Below are positions 1 to 6,289 of a stretch of DNA of 10,511 nt, in pieces; the stretch's first letter is position 1; each line of letters opens with the position of its first letter. Made by a program: the position numbers and the translations under genes. This DNA is from Prolixibacteraceae bacterium (GTDB lineage: Bacteria > Bacteroidota > Bacteroidia > Bacteroidales > Prolixibacteraceae). Location: NCBI GenBank assembly GCA_017998095.1, contig JAGODU010000138.1:1-10511 (forward strand), read 5' to 3'. Under the pieces are notes generated by a model. It was not told the origin of the DNA. It made no database searches and saw only the letters and a program-made list of their open reading frames with translations.

Positions 1-1
1 T

Positions 2-979
2 AACCAATTGCCGGGTATTGTCAGTTCCGTCTACGCTGCCCTTACTGAAACTGTTGAATTCTTTTGTTGTCTGATAGTCCAAATCTTTGCGGTCAACAAC
101 AAATACCACTTTCTTTATTTTGGGTAAGCGTGTCAGTATTTGGCTTGCCTTAAATGATGTCAGTGTTTTCCCAGACCCTGTAGTATGCCAAACGTAGCCG
201 TCCTTTCGACTGTGCATCACTCTATCAACAAGTGCTTCAACCGCATAATACTGGTAGGGGCGAAGAACCATCAGTATCTTTGATGTTTCGTTCAGCACTA
301 TATACTTGCAAATCATCTTTGAGATATGGCACTTCTCCAAGAAATCAGATGCGAAGCCGTTTAAAATGTTCGTCAGCCGTTTGTTTTCCTTGTCTGTCCA
401 ATAAAATGTCTGTTTAAATGACTGAAAACGGTTGTTGGCATAGTATTTCGTGTTGACACCATTGCTGATGACAAATATCTGGATGTACTGGAACAATCCA
501 TAACTGCTACTGAAGGAGTGACGCTGATACCTGTTTACCTGATTAAATGCTTCTTTGAGTTCCAGTCCCCTACGCTTCAATTCAATCTGAACTAATGGAA
601 GACCATTGATAAGCAATGTAACATCGTAACGGTTTTTGTATTTGCCTTCCATCGAAACCTGATGGGTGACCTGATACTCGTTCTGACACCACTGCTCAGT
701 GTTAATGAATTCAAAATAGAGGCTATCCCCGTTATCCCTGATGATATGCTGTTTTTCACGAAGTATTTTAGCTTTTTCGAATACTGAACCCTTGCTGAGG
801 GTGTTTAATACTTTTTCAAATTCTTTGTCGGAGAATACAATATTATTGTGCCTTTCCAACTGTATTTTCAGGTTGGCAACTAATTCGGACTCACTCTGGA
901 TGTGCATCAGTGCATATCCCAACTCCTGAAGTTTAGCAATCAGTTGTTCTTCTAATATTAGTTCGGGTTGTTTTGGCAT
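2..979 (-). CDS. hsdR: Type I restriction enzyme, R subunit (N-terminal part; runs off left edge)
   Basis: This is the motor and nuclease subunit of a type I R-M enzyme: it translocates DNA using ATP and cuts at a distance from unmethylated sites. The 326 visible codons read without a stop from ATG at 979 to the window edge. The PD-(D/E)XK nuclease core is intact: D119 in RYDVTLL, then E133 and K135 in IELKRRG, followed by a QxxxY motif (Q147, Y151). The D-x13-E-x-K-x11-Q-x3-Y spacing matches that of EcoR124I HsdR as I remember it. The first helicase motif follows (Walker A HTTGSGKT, residues 265-272) and then a motif Ia-like VVDRKDLD. The rest of the helicase and the C-terminus lie outside the window. 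The gene is downstream of the modification and specificity genes but separated from them by a terminator-like hairpin and an AT-rich spacer, so it probably has its own promoter. It shows no degradation in the visible part. Confidence 0.95.
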   Translation of the reverse strand, partial: MPKQPELILEEQLIAKLQELGYALMHIQSESELVANLKIQLERHNNIVFSDKEFEKVLNTLSKGSVFEKAKILREKQHIIRDNGDSLYFEFINTEQWCQNEYQVTHQVSMEGKYKNRYDVTLLINGLPLVQIELKRRGLELKEAFNQVNRYQRHSFSSSYGLFQYIQIFVISNGVNTKYYANNRFQSFKQTFYWTDKENKRLTNILNGFASDFLEKCHISKMICKYIVLNETSKILMVLRPYQYYAVEALVDRVMHSRKDGYVWHTTGSGKTLTSFKASQILTRLPKIKKVVFVVDRKDLDYQTTKEFNSFSKGSVDGTDNTRQLV

Positions 980-1084
980 CAGAAATTATCCTAATTTTTA
1001 AATTTTGGTTTAAAATTTGCTTTGTATTAATTAATTATATATTTTTGTGTTGAGTTCATCCTTCCATTCGGAGGAAAGAAATCG
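980..1084 (-). promoter_or_regulatory. AT-rich leader that probably carries an hsdR promoter
   Basis: This 105-bp spacer separates the terminator from the hsdR start and is extremely AT-rich, with runs such as TATATAATTAATTAAT on the minus strand. Because a terminator lies upstream, a promoter here is expected. I do not see a convincing Bacteroidota -33/-7 pair (TTTG and TAnnTTTG), so no exact site is assigned. The call is an inference from layout. Confidence 0.3.
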
Positions 1085-1115
1085 AAAAACGCAAGCCAAG
1101 ATGCTCTGCGTTTTT
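1085..1115 (-). terminator. Hairpin terminator between the PBECR-like gene and hsdR
   Basis: A perfect 9-bp inverted repeat, AAAAACGCA (1085-1093) and TGCGTTTTT (1107-1115), is extended inside by AGC/GCT around a 6-nt loop. It starts 6 nt past the stop of the 1121-1627 gene. The A-run and T-run flanks make it look bidirectional, but only minus-strand transcription reaches it here. It should end or attenuate the hsdM-led transcript before hsdR. Confidence 0.7.
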
Positions 1116-1120
1116 TGCTT

Positions 1121-1627
1121 TTATAGAGTGTCTGGAAGTCTTCTTGCATATTTTTTTTCAAATTTGTTGCGTTGAGCATCTTTCCCCCGAACATGAAATG
1201 CCGTTAACAAGTAGTATTCATTTTTCTCCCTCAGCGGTTCTAATACTATCACGTAATTCTCATCTTTATCAAAAATATAGGTTCTCAGACCATCTGGTTC
1301 TTTAACGGAAAATACAAGCATGTTGGCTTTTTTCCTTTCGTCAATATGGTGTTTAACCCAATGTAATCTTCTCGACCTGTGAATTTCGAATTCTCTTTCT
1401 CTTGTTTTCTGGTCAATGATTTGTGTGGTAAGATGTGTGAATAATGTGTTCATTGGAATTTCTCCATCCTTCGGTGTAGGATTTAATTGTTTACCCTGAA
1501 ACTTAAAGGACTGATTATTCCTTATGTCTCTGTTAAACACACCCATTAATGATTTTTCCCTATCCTTCGGATTCAAACCGTCAAGTTCTAAGAGGGCACT
1601 GTATGTTTTAAGAAGATTATACGGCAT
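1121..1627 (-). CDS. Small protein with a BECR/PBECR-like putative RNase C-terminus
   Basis: This is a 168-residue soluble protein with no signal peptide or membrane segment. The C-terminal half (about residues 86-162) looks like the phage-type barnase-EndoU-colicin-RelE (PBECR) fold: a basic stretch RRLHWVKHHI (87-95), a strand with RTYIF (115-119), a strand YVIVLE (125-130), then YYLLTAF (138-144) and a basic tail RNKFEKKYARR. Family members are RNases using His, Lys/Arg and Ser/Thr rather than metal. Candidate residues are H89, H93, R115 and T142. The N-terminal 80 residues are not recognised. The ATG lies 1 nt after the TAA of the DUF3800 gene, so the two are almost certainly co-translated, and a terminator follows immediately. 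Assignment is by pattern recognition only; a toxin, a phage-derived RNase or a structural relic are all possible. Confidence 0.55.
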   Translation of the reverse strand: MPYNLLKTYSALLELDGLNPKDREKSLMGVFNRDIRNNQSFKFQGKQLNPTPKDGEIPMNTLFTHLTTQIIDQKTREREFEIHRSRRLHWVKHHIDERKKANMLVFSVKEPDGLRTYIFDKDENYVIVLEPLREKNEYYLLTAFHVRGKDAQRNKFEKKYARRLPDTL

Positions 1628-1628
1628 A

Positions 1629-2303
1629 TTATTTCAATTCAATAAAAAACAGGTTTAATTTCTTTTCGGTGTAGTTCGATGATTCACAGAGATTCTGCTT
1701 TGAATGTTGTTTTATTTTTTCAATAATTTGCCTCTTCGCTGATACCTTCTTTTCAGCATTATTGAGTTCATATGATATTGCACCCATCAGGAAATCTGCT
1801 AACTGCATCATAATGCTTTCCTTCGAATGGATATTCTGAACATTTCTGAAGACACCATACTTGGTATTCAGTATTTCCTTGAGTTTATTAACCTTATTGC
1901 TGCTTAATGTGTCTTTTATATCCAGATACACATTATACGAATACTCGGTATTCTTCCTGTGAATCAATAGTTGATAATACATTTTATAATAAAATGTGTC
2001 AAAGTCCTGACCAAACCTGTCATTCTCTATTTTGGTTTTATCAACGATTACTGCTCTGAATCGAATATCCGTATCGAAAAAATAATCAAGCAAATCTTTG
2101 TAGAACAAATATTTAGATGACGAAACACCTGTCCATTTTATTTCACCATAGAAATTGTGTTTTTTCTTGATATCAATGATTCTTTCTGTATGCCTTTTAA
2201 GTTGATTATAAGCAACGCTGACACATCCCAGCAGCATGAATTTCTTGTGGTCATTTTCAATATGACAACTCTCATCACAGTATATGTTGAATGTTTTATT
2301 CAT
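1629..2303 (-). CDS. DUF3800 domain protein
   Basis: At 224 residues this is the usual length for DUF3800, a family of predicted RNase H-like fold proteins frequent in mobile and defence loci; their biochemical activity is not established. Diagnostic features are the N-terminal strand IYCDES (D10, E11), an acidic GEIKW motif (E54), a strand YLDIKD (D128) and the C-terminal QLADFLMGA helix (D170). These acidic residues would make a metal-binding cluster, so a nuclease is a reasonable but unproven guess. It starts 37 nt after hsdS stops and ends 1 nt before the PBECR-like gene, so it belongs to the hsdM-phosphatase-hsdS transcript and forms a tight pair with its downstream neighbour. It is not a standard R-M component. 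Confidence 0.85.
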   Translation of the reverse strand: MNKTFNIYCDESCHIENDHKKFMLLGCVSVAYNQLKRHTERIIDIKKKHNFYGEIKWTGVSSSKYLFYKDLLDYFFDTDIRFRAVIVDKTKIENDRFGQDFDTFYYKMYYQLLIHRKNTEYSYNVYLDIKDTLSSNKVNKLKEILNTKYGVFRNVQNIHSKESIMMQLADFLMGAISYELNNAEKKVSAKRQIIEKIKQHSKQNLCESSNYTEKKLNLFFIELK

Positions 2304-2340
2304 TGCTTCTCATATTATGGATAGTTAAATTGGTGTATTA

Positions 2341-3543
2341 TCATACAAACATTTGCTGCATCAATCCCTTCTTCCAAACCTCTGCTCTTTCAATCTGCTT
2401 CTTAATATGAAATATTTTACTATCAATGGAGTATAGGAAATGACCAATTTTCTGTTGTTCAATATAATTCGGGCAAGGAACAGACAATTGGAAAAACGAA
2501 TTCTTGTTAACATTTAATAGACCATCCATTCTTGCAGAACTGGAAATAATTTTACGTAATCCTTTATCAAGATAGTGACTTTCAAAAAGTTTAGAATAAA
2601 ACTGTGACGACATCTTTTGGTCAATAAACTCAAAACTAATGAATACATTTGGCACTGCTATCCGCTTTCCAGTATCATTCACATAGATACAACCATATGT
2701 ATATGTTTTTGAATTTCCTTTATTATATGAAAATTGACCCTCATTTATAACGGTATAATGCTTGTTTTGCTGCCCAGAAATATTTCTACCAAATTTTTCA
2801 TTTTGTGATACAAAACCAACTCCTGCTGTTATGCTATAAGTCGGGATATCTCTTGTTCCAACAGTTTCATTGATTTCAATAAAAATTTCACTTAACCTCT
2901 TTTTCTCCCACTTCGGAAACTCCTGCCCGTTATCATCTTTGAACCTGATTTCCTGTGAGAATATTTTCTGCATCACCCCTTTTTTGTATTGTTCCAGCAG
3001 GTTTTTCTTGCGTTTGAGTTGTGATATTTTCTGGTCAATGGCAGTGAAAAAGGATGCGATTTTTTGTTGTTCGGGGAGCGAAGGGAAACGAATATTTATT
3101 TTGGCTAAATCTTTTGAATTTATGGCAGGATAACTTGTGCCTGTGCATCTTTCAATAACTTCATCTACAAATTTCTGTAAATGCAGATACTGGTAAATAA
3201 ATCGGGAACTCTGCTTTGTTTTTATTTGAGCATAACCAGTTGAAGCAACATAAGCACCGTTTTTGTCAAAATACAGATTGTTTTTTTGGTAAGGTCGTAC
3301 CATTTGAAACAGAATATCATCTCTTTCTAAGACTCTTTGTGCTCGGCTTGGTGCTTCGCTTTTAAAAACCACCTCTTCTTTAATTAATTGCCCATTAGTA
3401 ACACTTTCCAAATCAATATAGATGAATTTGTCTGGAAGTTTAAATGTGGTGGGATTTATTATTGATAGTTCACCCAATTTTTTCTTTATCCATTCCCCAT
3501 TAAAGTCAGGGAATCTAAGATTCGGTGTGCTTAAATTCCCCAT
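2341..3543 (-). CDS. hsdS: Type I restriction-modification specificity subunit
   Basis: This subunit recognises the bipartite DNA target for both HsdM and HsdR. The 400 residues give the complete two-domain architecture: target recognition domain 1 (about 12-155), a central conserved helical spacer (156-196) starting LPEQQKIASFFTAIDQKI, target recognition domain 2 (about 209-358), and a C-terminal conserved helix (360-400) starting YIEQQKIGHFLYSIDSKI. The two helical repeats are clearly related to each other, as expected for the pseudo-symmetric coiled-coil that sets the spacing between half-sites. Both repeats end in a similar motif (KKGVMQKIF and KKGLMQQMF). The start ATG lies inside the end of the phosphatase-like gene (13-nt overlap), which points to translational coupling. 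The target sequence cannot be read from the protein. No second hsdS copy or recombination repeat is visible in the window. Confidence 0.95.
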   Translation of the reverse strand: MGNLSTPNLRFPDFNGEWIKKKLGELSIINPTTFKLPDKFIYIDLESVTNGQLIKEEVVFKSEAPSRAQRVLERDDILFQMVRPYQKNNLYFDKNGAYVASTGYAQIKTKQSSRFIYQYLHLQKFVDEVIERCTGTSYPAINSKDLAKINIRFPSLPEQQKIASFFTAIDQKISQLKRKKNLLEQYKKGVMQKIFSQEIRFKDDNGQEFPKWEKKRLSEIFIEINETVGTRDIPTYSITAGVGFVSQNEKFGRNISGQQNKHYTVINEGQFSYNKGNSKTYTYGCIYVNDTGKRIAVPNVFISFEFIDQKMSSQFYSKLFESHYLDKGLRKIISSSARMDGLLNVNKNSFFQLSVPCPNYIEQQKIGHFLYSIDSKIFHIKKQIERAEVWKKGLMQQMFV

Positions 3544-4016
3544 CGCTTCCTGATATATAAAAGGTTGCCATTTTTTGGTGTGAAATTTGGATAATATTTC
3601 GTCCGAAACAGATTAATCGTGTTGCTATTCCTTTCAATTAATCCATGCTCTAACATGTACATCAAGGCTATTGACGGACTTCGAGATTCACCCAAACTAC
3701 AATAAATAAATACCTCGTTCCCACTCTGCAAGTGCTTGTGAATAAAGTCAAGAGCAGGATTTATCATTTCATCATTTACATATTTTGGGTCATCCCCGTC
3801 AATCATGTTCAGATAAATAGCATCAGGTTCACATTTAAACAAATAATAGGGATTGTCTGAGTTACATCCTCTGCCATACCAACCAACAACAGACTGATGG
3901 GTCACATATCCACTTGCTCTATTCAGGGCACAGACAATTTTCATGCCTTTTTGACTGGCAAATCTTTGTTCCTCTTTTGAGCCAACGTATAGTTTCAAGT
4001 CACCAATTCTTGTCAT
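3531..4016 (-). CDS. Dual-specificity/tyrosine phosphatase-like protein within the hsd operon
   Basis: The protein carries the Cx5R phosphatase signature in the segment VFIYCSLGESRSPS: catalytic Cys106, Arg112 and the following Ser, numbered from the chosen start. The usual His before Cys is replaced by Tyr. An upstream acidic loop, MIDGDD (D73, D75, D76), is well placed to supply the general acid. It is a compact cytosolic domain of 161 residues, close to a minimal DSP. I chose ATG 4016, 2 nt after the hsdM TAA, over an in-frame ATG at 4052 inside hsdM, because DSP-like sequence starts just after it (RIGDLKLYVGS). It overlaps hsdS by 13 nt. Its place between hsdM and hsdS implies co-expression with the methyltransferase, but its substrate is unknown: a phosphoprotein, a phosphorylated nucleotide or nucleic-acid end, or an enzyme subunit are all possible. 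Confidence 0.8.
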   Translation of the reverse strand: MTRIGDLKLYVGSKEEQRFASQKGMKIVCALNRASGYVTHQSVVGWYGRGCNSDNPYYLFKCEPDAIYLNMIDGDDPKYVNDEMINPALDFIHKHLQSGNEVFIYCSLGESRSPSIALMYMLEHGLIERNSNTINLFRTKYYPNFTPKNGNLLYIRKRWGI

Positions 4017-4018
4017 GG

Positions 4019-5587
4019 TTAAAACGGTGTTGGGATGTTTAATTCTTTGCAAAATCCAGCAATGGTTTTATCGGTGATTTGCATTTCTGTTTCAAGTTCT
4101 TTAAGTTCAGTAGCAACAGCAGCAACATCCACAGATTCTTCCTCTTCAAAAGTGTCAACATACCTTGGAATGTTGAGATTGTAATCATTCTCCCGTACCT
4201 CATCCAGACTGGCGACATAACTGTACTTGTCGATTGTGATGCGTTTTGCATATGTATCAACTATCCTGTCAACATCTTCATCACGCAGGTAATTTTGAGT
4301 CTTTACCTTTTCAAAATACTGGCTGGCATCAATAAACAGAATATCATCTGGATGCTCCTTACACTTTTTAAATACCAGTACGCAGGTTGGGATGGATGTT
4401 CCATAGAAAATATTGGCTGGAAGTCCGATTACCGCATCCAAATAATTCTTTTCTTCAATCAGGTACTTTCTGATATGACCTTCAGCAGCACCCCTGAACA
4501 ATACTCCATGTGGCATAACGACAGCCATAACACCATTCTCAGCCAGATGGTATATCATGTGCTGAATGAAGGCAAAGTCTGCTTTTGATGATGGTGCAAG
4601 TTTCCCATATTCGCTGAACCTGTCATCGGTCATGAACAACGGACTGGCACTCCATTTTGCCGAAAATGGCGGATTTGCGACCACTGCCTCTGCATCCAGT
4701 TTGTCATGCTGTGGGTGTTCCAGTGTATCTTCCAGTTTAATGTCAAATCTTGTGTGATGAACGTCATGCAGAATCATGTTCATTCGGCAAAGGTTGTATG
4801 TGGTACGGTTACGTTCCTGACCGTAAAACTTTAGCACATCACAAATCCTACCCAACCGAAGGATGAGAGAACCTGACCCGCATGTCGGGTCATACGCAGA
4901 TTTAATTCGTGTTTTACCCAGTGTAACAATCCGTGCAAGTATTTTTGATGCCTGTTGTGGGGTGTAAAATTCACCTGCTTTCTTACCCGCACCACTGGCA
5001 AACTGTCCGATTAAATACTCGTATGCATCACCCAACACATCAATTTTTGATTGTTCCAGTTGGAAATCAATTTTGTCAAGATGCGACAGGACTTTTGCTA
5101 TTACTTCATTTCGTTGTTCGGCAGTCCTGCCCAGTTTCGTGCTGTTCAAATCCATATCCTCGAACAGGTGGTCGAAATCTTCTTCACTGGCAGTACCCAT
5201 CGTGCTGTTCTGGATGTTTATGAGGATTTTCTGGATATCTTCAATAATGAAGTTGCTTTCATTCTTGCCATTGCCATTTCCACGTTTGGCAACCTGCCCG
5301 AACAATTCTGACGGTTTCAGGAAGTACCCCAGTTTTTCCAGTGATTCTTCTTTTATGGCTTCCAGATATTCCTGACCTTTGGCTGTATCTTCTGATATGT
5401 CCAGATATTTTATTTTGTCTTCCTTCAGGATGTCATTGGCATACAATTCCATCTTTTCCGACAGATATTTATAAAAAATAAAGCCGAGAATGTAGTCACG
5501 GAATTCATCGGCATCCATTTTACCCCGCAAGGTGTTGGCTATATTCCAGAGTTGCTGGTTTAGTTGTCGTTTTTGGTCTTCGCTCAT
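4019..5587 (-). CDS. hsdM: Type I restriction-modification DNA methyltransferase (adenine-N6)
   Basis: This subunit transfers a methyl group from S-adenosylmethionine to adenine N6 in the target set by HsdS; M2S is the host-protecting methylase. At 522 residues it has the normal length. The N-terminal HsdM_N helical domain (about 8-165) starts QLWNIANTLRGKMD. The catalytic domain opens with GEFYTP (205-210), then SAM-binding motif I DPTCGSG (233-239) and catalytic motif IV NPPF (305-308). A helical C-terminus (about 480-520) would contact HsdS. It is the first gene of the minus-strand cluster, followed by the phosphatase-like gene after 2 nt. A candidate promoter lies about 60 bp upstream, in the region shared with the divergent zinc-ribbon gene. 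It looks fully functional. Confidence 0.97.
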   Translation of the reverse strand: MSEDQKRQLNQQLWNIANTLRGKMDADEFRDYILGFIFYKYLSEKMELYANDILKEDKIKYLDISEDTAKGQEYLEAIKEESLEKLGYFLKPSELFGQVAKRGNGNGKNESNFIIEDIQKILINIQNSTMGTASEEDFDHLFEDMDLNSTKLGRTAEQRNEVIAKVLSHLDKIDFQLEQSKIDVLGDAYEYLIGQFASGAGKKAGEFYTPQQASKILARIVTLGKTRIKSAYDPTCGSGSLILRLGRICDVLKFYGQERNRTTYNLCRMNMILHDVHHTRFDIKLEDTLEHPQHDKLDAEAVVANPPFSAKWSASPLFMTDDRFSEYGKLAPSSKADFAFIQHMIYHLAENGVMAVVMPHGVLFRGAAEGHIRKYLIEEKNYLDAVIGLPANIFYGTSIPTCVLVFKKCKEHPDDILFIDASQYFEKVKTQNYLRDEDVDRIVDTYAKRITIDKYSYVASLDEVRENDYNLNIPRYVDTFEEEESVDVAAVATELKELETEMQITDKTIAGFCKELNIPTPF

Positions 5588-5646
5588 GTTTTAATTCCCT
5601 TATCACCATAAAATGTGTGCACTATTATCAAGGAGTTTTCAAAAAA

Positions 5647-5677
5647 TAAAGATATCATAATTAAAACTTTTGTCCAA
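5647..5677 (-). promoter_or_regulatory. Candidate Bacteroidota-type promoter of the hsdM operon
   Basis: Read on the minus strand, TTGG (5677-5674) is followed after 19 bp by TATCTTTA (5654-5647). This resembles the Bacteroidota housekeeping pattern TTTG-N19-TAnnTTTG with one mismatch in each box. Transcription would start around 5640, giving a leader of about 50 nt before the hsdM ATG at 5587. The region is AT-rich, so a chance match is possible. Confidence 0.35.
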
Positions 5678-5736
5678 TTCGATATATTTTTAAAGATTAT
5701 CTTAAAAACTAAAATTTACGGTAAACCAATCCATTT

Positions 5737-6045
5737 ATGTATATCTCTAACATGACCCATTTCCTTGATAAACAAGGAAACATCCCAAAGCAGATGCCAA
5801 AGGAAGCCAGAGAACTGGCAAGTTTTCTTGCACTGGTGGTTGATTCAACAACAAAGACCAGTCACATTACACTGACCGCAACAGAAATCAGATGCTTTCA
5901 CAAAGGTTGTCATGGAACAATAAACTCTGCACTAAGCAGAGCTAAGGGAGAAATCCGTTGGTATTGTCCGGTATGTGAAAATGAAGGGGTGATAAGCAAC
6001 TGGCAGGGCACGAAATGGGATAATATTGGGAATAAGGATAAATGA
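5737..6045 (+). CDS. Small four-cysteine zinc-ribbon protein, function unknown
   Basis: This 102-residue protein has a helical N-terminus containing QMPKEARELASFLALVVD (residues 19-36) and a C-terminal zinc ribbon. C53 and C58 form one knuckle (CFHKGC), and C77 and C80 form the other (CPVC), followed by a conserved-looking GVISNWQGTKWD. I have the impression of a widespread family of stand-alone small proteins of this layout, but I know no function; nucleic-acid or protein binding is the usual role of such ribbons. Two starts are possible: ATG 5737 or ATG 5752 (MTHFLDKQGN, probably nearer the family start). Neither has a Shine-Dalgarno sequence. It is divergent from hsdM across a 149-bp region and has no partner directly downstream, so it is probably monocistronic. 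No clear promoter of its own was found. Confidence 0.75.
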   Translation: MYISNMTHFLDKQGNIPKQMPKEARELASFLALVVDSTTKTSHITLTATEIRCFHKGCHGTINSALSRAKGEIRWYCPVCENEGVISNWQGTKWDNIGNKDK

Positions 6046-6095
6046 TACCCAAAGAGCGACATTAATCACTTGATTACATTTTTATTATGATACCT

Positions 6096-6127
6096 TGTAA
6101 CATTCATTAAAAACATTCGTATAAGTA
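6096..6127 (+). promoter_or_regulatory. ECF-type promoter-like element, copy 1
   Basis: TGTAACATT (6096-6104), a 12-bp spacer, then TCGTATAAGTA (6117-6127). The AAC in the -35 box and CGT in the -10 box are 16 bp apart, the arrangement expected for extracytoplasmic-function sigma factors. Both boxes recur identically at 6236-6267 while the spacers differ, which suggests a protein-binding site rather than a simple duplication. A transcript from here would start near 6131 and meet a terminator at 6177-6199. Confidence 0.5.
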
Positions 6128-6130
6128 AAT

Positions 6131-6207
6131 GAAAATGTTTTGGTTGTTGTTTTCATTAAAATAATTGGTTCAAAGTAAGCTGGCAAAAACTGCCAGCTTT
6201 ATTATTT
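6131..6207 (+). ncRNA. Possible short RNA between ECF-like promoter and terminator
   Basis: A transcript begun at the left ECF-like promoter and ended at the following hairpin would be about 75 nt. It would have a U/G-rich, weakly structured 5' part (6136-6153) and an intrinsic terminator at its 3' end, the general plan of a bacterial regulatory RNA. An alternative is a tiny reading frame, MFWLLFSLK, from ATG 6135 to TAA 6164. Prediction by layout only; ends are approximate. Confidence 0.3.
6177..6207 (+). terminator. Intrinsic terminator
   Basis: AAGCTGGCA (6177-6185) and TGCCAGCTT (6191-6199) form a perfect 9-bp stem with a 5-nt AAAAC loop, followed by a T-rich tract (TATTATTTC). This is a standard rho-independent terminator on the plus strand. 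It ends transcripts from the zinc-ribbon gene, from the left ECF-like promoter, or from both. Confidence 0.8.
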
Positions 6208-6235
6208 CTATATATAATTGATATTCTGCTATTTA

Positions 6236-6267
6236 TGTAACATTTCAAATTCTTTATCGTATAAGTA
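6236..6267 (+). promoter_or_regulatory. ECF-type promoter-like element, copy 2 (drives 6290-6733)
   Basis: TGTAACATT (6236-6244), a 12-bp spacer, then TCGTATAAGTA (6257-6267): both boxes are identical to the copy 140 bp upstream. It lies downstream of the terminator and 22 bp before the next ATG, so it is well placed as the only promoter of that gene. Expected transcription start is about 6271-6274, giving a leader under 20 nt with no Shine-Dalgarno sequence. Confidence 0.55.
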
Positions 6268-6289
6268 TAAACAATAAATTACTTAGAAG

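Noticed and set aside
232..929. Plus-strand open frames at the left edge
   Set aside because: They lie antisense to the continuous hsdR frame carrying the nuclease and helicase motifs.
4017..4052. Longer start for the phosphatase-like gene at ATG 4052, inside hsdM
   Set aside because: The extra 12 residues overlap the hsdM C-terminus and add nothing DSP-like. ATG 4016 lies 2 nt after the hsdM stop and is the natural coupled start.
4039..4260. Minus-strand 73-codon frame within the 3' end of hsdM
   Set aside because: It is a shadow frame with a low-complexity Leu run, inside sequence that codes for the HsdM C-terminus.
4079..5375. Several plus-strand open frames of 60-170 codons opposite hsdM
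   Set aside because: They are antisense to strongly supported hsdM sequence, have unlikely compositions and show no domain motifs.
6063..6076. Small hairpin TAATC/GATTA after the zinc-ribbon gene
   Set aside because: A 5-bp AT-rich stem is too weak to call a terminator. The 9-bp stem at 6177-6199 is a far better candidate.
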